Source of the DNA: ATZT02 sp038124905
Lineage (GTDB): Bacteria > Actinomycetota > Actinomycetes > S36-B12 > UBA5976
Direction: 5' to 3'
DNA: 8,916 nt
Assembly: GCA_038124905.1 (NCBI GenBank)
Contig: JAYPCW010000045.1
Coordinates: 1-8,916 of the forward strand
Made by a program: the position numbers and the translations under genes. Within the stretch, counting starts at the first letter, position 1. Each line of letters starts with the position of its first letter. This document shows, one piece after another, positions 6,672 through 8,916 of the stretch. The notes below the pieces were generated by a model that saw only the letters and a list, made by a program, of their open reading frames with translations, did no database searches and was not told where the DNA came from.

Positions 6672-7670
6672 CTAGGAAAGGAGTCCATCTAGCTTGGCTA
6701 AATTTTCTGCTAACTGTGCATCAGTGAGAGGGATTCCCCCTGCAAGTGAGGCAATTTCTGCTTGATTCTCGAGGAAGAATCTAAAGAATGCTGCGACCTC
6801 TTCACGTTGTAGTGAGCTGTCGCTCGCGTACACGTAAAGCCCACGACCAAGAGGTGAATAATCTCCACTTGCTACATTCTCTAATTCCGGAGCAACGCAA
6901 CCGTTTCCTCCGTCAATTTGCAGAGCTTTAATTTGATCGCGCGACTCGTTGTAATAGGTCCAACCAACGTAACCCATCGCACCGAGCTCACCTTCAACGC
7001 CAACAATCAAGGCATTGTCATCTTCGCCAATATCGACAAAGTTGGTAGTGATTAAACCATCATCTCCATTAACTTCTTCAGTGAAATAACCGAAGGTACC
7101 TGAATCTGAACCTGGGCCATATAGTTTTAAGGGAACATCTTTAACTTCGCTGTCCTCTAGACCAGGAACCTCGCCCCAAGTTTGCAAAGCCGCACCATCA
7201 GTCCAAATAGCATTTAACTGTTCGATAGAGAGACATTCAATGGGATTATCAATATTCACTACGACTGATATGCCATCATTCGCTACTTGAATATTGTCAT
7301 TAGTTATTCCATTTTCAGCACAGATAGCTGCTTCTTCATCTTTAATCAAACGTGAAGCATTGCTGCCATCTGTTTCACCATTACAGAATTTTTCAAATCC
7401 TCCACCAGTTCCACTGGTTGCCACGGAAACTTGAACACCTGGATTTTCTTGCATAAACAATTCAGCTGCAATTTCGGCATACGGTGCAACGGTGCTTGAT
7501 CCATCGATACGTACTGAGCCAGATAGTTCAGCAGTTGTCTCTTGCGTTGTTTCTTCTGAAGTAGTTGCAGCGCTGGTATCTTCACTTGCTGAATCGCTGC
7601 TACCACAAGCAGATAACAAGATTGCGCTTGCAGAAATTACTGCAAGTGTCGCAATTAGATTTTTTTTCAA
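6672..7670 (-). CDS. pstS: Phosphate-binding lipoprotein PstS
   Basis: This is the extracytoplasmic phosphate receptor that delivers phosphate to PstCA. The 332-residue protein starts with a lipoprotein signal peptide (MKKNLIATLAVISASAILLSAC), with the lipidated Cys at residue 22. A flexible Ser/Thr/Glu-rich linker runs to about residue 50, placing the domain outside the membrane. Phosphate-contact motifs are DGSST (56-60), TSGTGGGF (85-92), DGSNASR (101-107, the counterpart of the usual D.S.ASR) and GPGSDSGTF (185-193). Closing elements YVGWTYY and SPLGRGLYVY are also typical of PstS. The start is TTG at 7668-7670; it is accepted because GGGAGAG lies directly upstream and the signal peptide begins exactly there. 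An 88-base gap with a candidate PHO operator precedes it. Expression is probably induced by phosphate starvation. Confidence 0.96.
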   Translation of the reverse strand: MKKNLIATLAVISASAILLSACGSSDSASEDTSAATTSEETTQETTAELSGSVRIDGSSTVAPYAEIAAELFMQENPGVQVSVATSGTGGGFEKFCNGETDGSNASRLIKDEEAAICAENGITNDNIQVANDGISVVVNIDNPIECLSIEQLNAIWTDGAALQTWGEVPGLEDSEVKDVPLKLYGPGSDSGTFGYFTEEVNGDDGLITTNFVDIGEDDNALIVGVEGELGAMGYVGWTYYNESRDQIKALQIDGGNGCVAPELENVASGDYSPLGRGLYVYASDSSLQREEVAAFFRFFLENQAEIASLAGGIPLTDAQLAENLAKLDGLLS

Positions 7671-7673
7671 AAT

Positions 7674-7683
7674 CTCTCCCTTT
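7674..7683 (-). promoter_or_regulatory. Shine-Dalgarno sequence deciding the TTG start of pstS
   Basis: The minus strand reads AAAGGGAGAG, then ATT, then the TTG start. It is the strongest such site in this gap and supports the non-ATG start; no in-frame ATG exists nearby that would retain the signal peptide. Confidence 0.7.
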
Positions 7684-7704
7684 GGTAGTTAATCTTGCCC
7701 CTAA

Positions 7705-7710
7705 AGAGTA
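7705..7710 (-). promoter_or_regulatory. Possible -10 element of the pstS promoter
   Basis: The minus strand TACTCT (7710-7705) fits the loose actinobacterial TAnnnT pattern. It lies five bases after the last 11-base repeat unit and about 34 bases before the start codon. No good -35 hexamer stands at the right distance, which is common for promoters that need an activator such as PhoP. This is a weak call by sequence alone. Confidence 0.3.
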
Positions 7711-7715
7711 AGAAA

Positions 7716-7759
7716 CTCAGTTGTACAAGAGGTTTTTTTAAGGTTAATACCGGGTGAAT
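7716..7759 (-). promoter_or_regulatory. Candidate PHO box: four 11-base units upstream of pstS
   Basis: Read on the minus strand, four consecutive 11-base units are ATTCACCCGGT (7759-7749), ATTAACCTTAA (7748-7738), AAAAACCTCTT (7737-7727) and GTACAACTGAG (7726-7716). Against the Streptomyces PHO-box unit G(G/T)TCAYYYR(G/C)G, the first matches at 9 of 11 positions and the last at 8 of 11. The middle two share the A(A)CCT core in the same phase. The array begins on the last base of the NUDIX stop codon and ends just before the possible -10 element. This is the expected location for PhoP activation of pst genes. The AT-rich middle units are degenerate, so binding is inferred. Confidence 0.5.
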
Positions 7760-8679
7760 TAATTATTAATATTGATTATTTCAGCACTGATGATACTCAT
7801 GTTGCCCTTGTTAAAGTTGCGATGTATCACCAACAAGGAACCAGGAGCTAGCGCAGCATTTAATTCACAACTTTCAAATTGGCCTTGAATAAATTTTGCG
7901 ATTTCAGGCAAGGCCGGTCGGTGACCGCAAATAACTTGAGGAGTTGGATCACTTACTGCTTCGCTTATGAGATTCAGTGCCGGGGAAGGATTTACCTCCC
8001 AGCTAAATTCATTTAATGCCTGGTACGCATGCACTGGTTGATTGATCTCTGCAGCAAACTGACTAATGGTGGCAACACATCTTGTTGCATCTGACGAAGT
8101 GATTTTTTCAACTCCATAGGCGTGAAGTATTTGATTGATTTGCTCTGTTTGGTTAAATCCAATCTGTGTAAGTGGTCTTACTGTATCTGTGGGTGGCTTT
8201 TTTTGGTATCGATCAGACCAATCTGCTCTTTTTTCAGATTGGGCGTGACGCAGTAAAATTAAGGGAGAAGTGATTGGCTCTTCTAAAGCTTGAATCGCAA
8301 GATCTTGATCATCTGGGTAGGTTAGTTTATTTTTTAATTGCGACTTATTGCACCAAACTAATTCATCTACTTCTTCATTTACCGTAAAATTTTCTTCGCC
8401 TTTTAAAAGCGCTTTCCAATACAAGACTTGTTTTAAGTCCTCGTCTTTATAATAAAGCCGCTCAGGAAGCGGTTGGAGCAGTTTGCAATCCAATCCCGTT
8501 TCTTCTTTTAACTCTCTAATAGCTGCTAATTGCGGTAGTTCGTTGTCTTCAATTTTGCCTTTAGGTAAAGACCAATCTTCGCGGTAGGGGCGGTGAATTA
8601 CTGCTACTTTTGTGCCAAGCTTTGTCGGTTTTTCTAAAACTACGCCAGCAGCAAATATCTTTGGTTTTTCTTTAGCCAT
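7759..8679 (-). CDS. NUDIX hydrolase fused to histidine phosphatase domain, MutT1-like
   Basis: This 306-residue protein has two domains. Residues about 5-135 are a NUDIX domain with a complete NUDIX box starting at Gly41: G-x5-E-x7-RELKEETGL, ending near residue 63. Residues about 138-300 are a histidine-phosphatase (SixA/phosphoglycerate-mutase-like) domain. It has the catalytic LRHAQSEKR motif (His145), TSDATRC (about 195-201) and the second His in ICGHRPAL (His253). The same architecture is known in mycobacterial MutT1 (Rv2985), which hydrolyses 8-oxo-GTP/8-oxo-dGTP and diadenosine polyphosphates and is encoded beside ppk1. The same neighbour is seen here, so a MutT1-like role is likely, though substrate preference is unproven. 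The ATG at 8677-8679 lies inside the end of ppk1 (8-base overlap), without a clear ribosome-binding site, implying translational coupling. Confidence 0.88.
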   Translation of the reverse strand: MAKEKPKIFAAGVVLEKPTKLGTKVAVIHRPYREDWSLPKGKIEDNELPQLAAIRELKEETGLDCKLLQPLPERLYYKDEDLKQVLYWKALLKGEENFTVNEEVDELVWCNKSQLKNKLTYPDDQDLAIQALEEPITSPLILLRHAQSEKRADWSDRYQKKPPTDTVRPLTQIGFNQTEQINQILHAYGVEKITSSDATRCVATISQFAAEINQPVHAYQALNEFSWEVNPSPALNLISEAVSDPTPQVICGHRPALPEIAKFIQGQFESCELNAALAPGSLLVIHRNFNKGNMSIISAEIININN

Positions 8680-8916
8680 CTAGCTGGCTTCGCTTTTGAG
8701 ATTTTTGAATTAATGCTTCATGGAGTTCTTGTAAAGGTTCATTTTGCTCATTTACTTTACGTAAAGTCCATTCCCCACTTGGCTCTAATTCCCAAGCCTT
8801 AATTTCTTTAGAGAGTCCTAAATCTAATAAATCACCGATGAATTTAACATGCTCTGGCTCAGTTAATTGCACTAAAGCTTCAACTCTTCGATCTAGATTT
8901 CGATGCATTAAATCAG
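8672..8916 (-). CDS. ppk1: Polyphosphate kinase 1, C-terminal end (5' partial)
   Basis: Only the last 80 codons are in the window. The frame stays open to the right edge, reading DLMHRNLDRRVEALVQLTEP from the edge. The ATG at 8908 is therefore an internal Met, not the start. The (M)HRNLDRRVE string is the conserved motif in the C-terminal phospholipase-D-like domain of polyphosphate kinase 1. That enzyme reversibly transfers the ATP gamma-phosphate onto inorganic polyphosphate. The remaining residues (WELEPSGEWTL... to SQLDG) match the usual short C-terminal strand-helix region. It ends with TAA at 8674-8672, overlapping the next gene by 8 bases. Location beside mutT1-like and pst genes fits a phosphate storage role. 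The catalytic His region is outside the window and cannot be checked. Confidence 0.9.
   Translation of the reverse strand, partial: DLMHRNLDRRVEALVQLTEPEHVKFIGDLLDLGLSKEIKAWELEPSGEWTLRKVNEQNEPLQELHEALIQKSQKRSQLDG

Noticed and set aside
7346..7606. 86-codon open frame inside pstS on the same strand
   Set aside because: It lies wholly within a confidently identified pstS in another frame; its Gln/Lys-rich translation looks like a frame shadow of the Ser/Thr linker.
7721..7728. Palindrome TTGTACAA upstream of pstS as a separate operator
   Set aside because: An 8-base palindrome in AT-rich DNA is easily found by chance, and it crosses the boundary between two phased 11-base units. As a -35 element it would sit only 11 bases from TACTCT.

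Overview
The window is an AT-rich stretch (roughly 40% GC by eye) of what looks like an actinobacterial chromosome with dense, streamlined gene packing. Support for this comes from a mutT1-type NUDIX/histidine-phosphatase fusion directly after polyphosphate kinase (a linkage also known in mycobacteria), GTG and TTG starts, and intergenic gaps that are mostly under 50 bases. A small-genome freshwater actinobacterium of the acI/Nanopelagicales kind would fit, but that is inference. No gene-free stretch exceeds 90 bases. I see no tRNA, rRNA, CRISPR array, IS element or phage gene.

Left part, plus strand (1-2449): the 3' end of a secreted SpoIID/LytB-type protein with a long C-terminal coiled coil, followed two bases later by a major facilitator superfamily (MFS) transporter. 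The MFS gene meets the minus-strand genes tail to tail, with the two stop codons overlapping by four bases.

Minus-strand block (8916 down to 2446), in transcription order: the C-terminal end of polyphosphate kinase (ppk1, running off the window); a NUDIX plus histidine-phosphatase protein overlapping it by 8 bases; an 88-base regulatory gap; the high-affinity phosphate transporter pstS-pstC-pstA-pstB; an EamA/DMT-family exporter; and a small four-helix membrane protein of unknown function. phoU does not follow pstB. The block is a phosphate-economy cluster: PstSCAB imports phosphate, Ppk1 stores it as polyphosphate, and the NUDIX/phosphatase protein probably hydrolyses (di)nucleotide polyphosphates or oxidised nucleotides.

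Two regulatory observations stand out. Upstream of pstS, four 11-base units lie in exact phase between the NUDIX stop codon and a possible -10 element. The first matches the Streptomyces PHO-box consensus at 9 of 11 positions, so this is a candidate PhoP operator. Between pstS and pstC, a nested perfect hairpin (9 + 6 base pairs) puts the pstC Shine-Dalgarno sequence in a 5-base loop and the GTG start in a bulge, which suggests control of translation or mRNA processing. A smaller hairpin lies on the EamA start codon. The SpoIID-plus-coiled-coil architecture is also unusual. I found no clear new multi-gene system; the novelty candidates are these RNA/DNA elements and the domain fusion.
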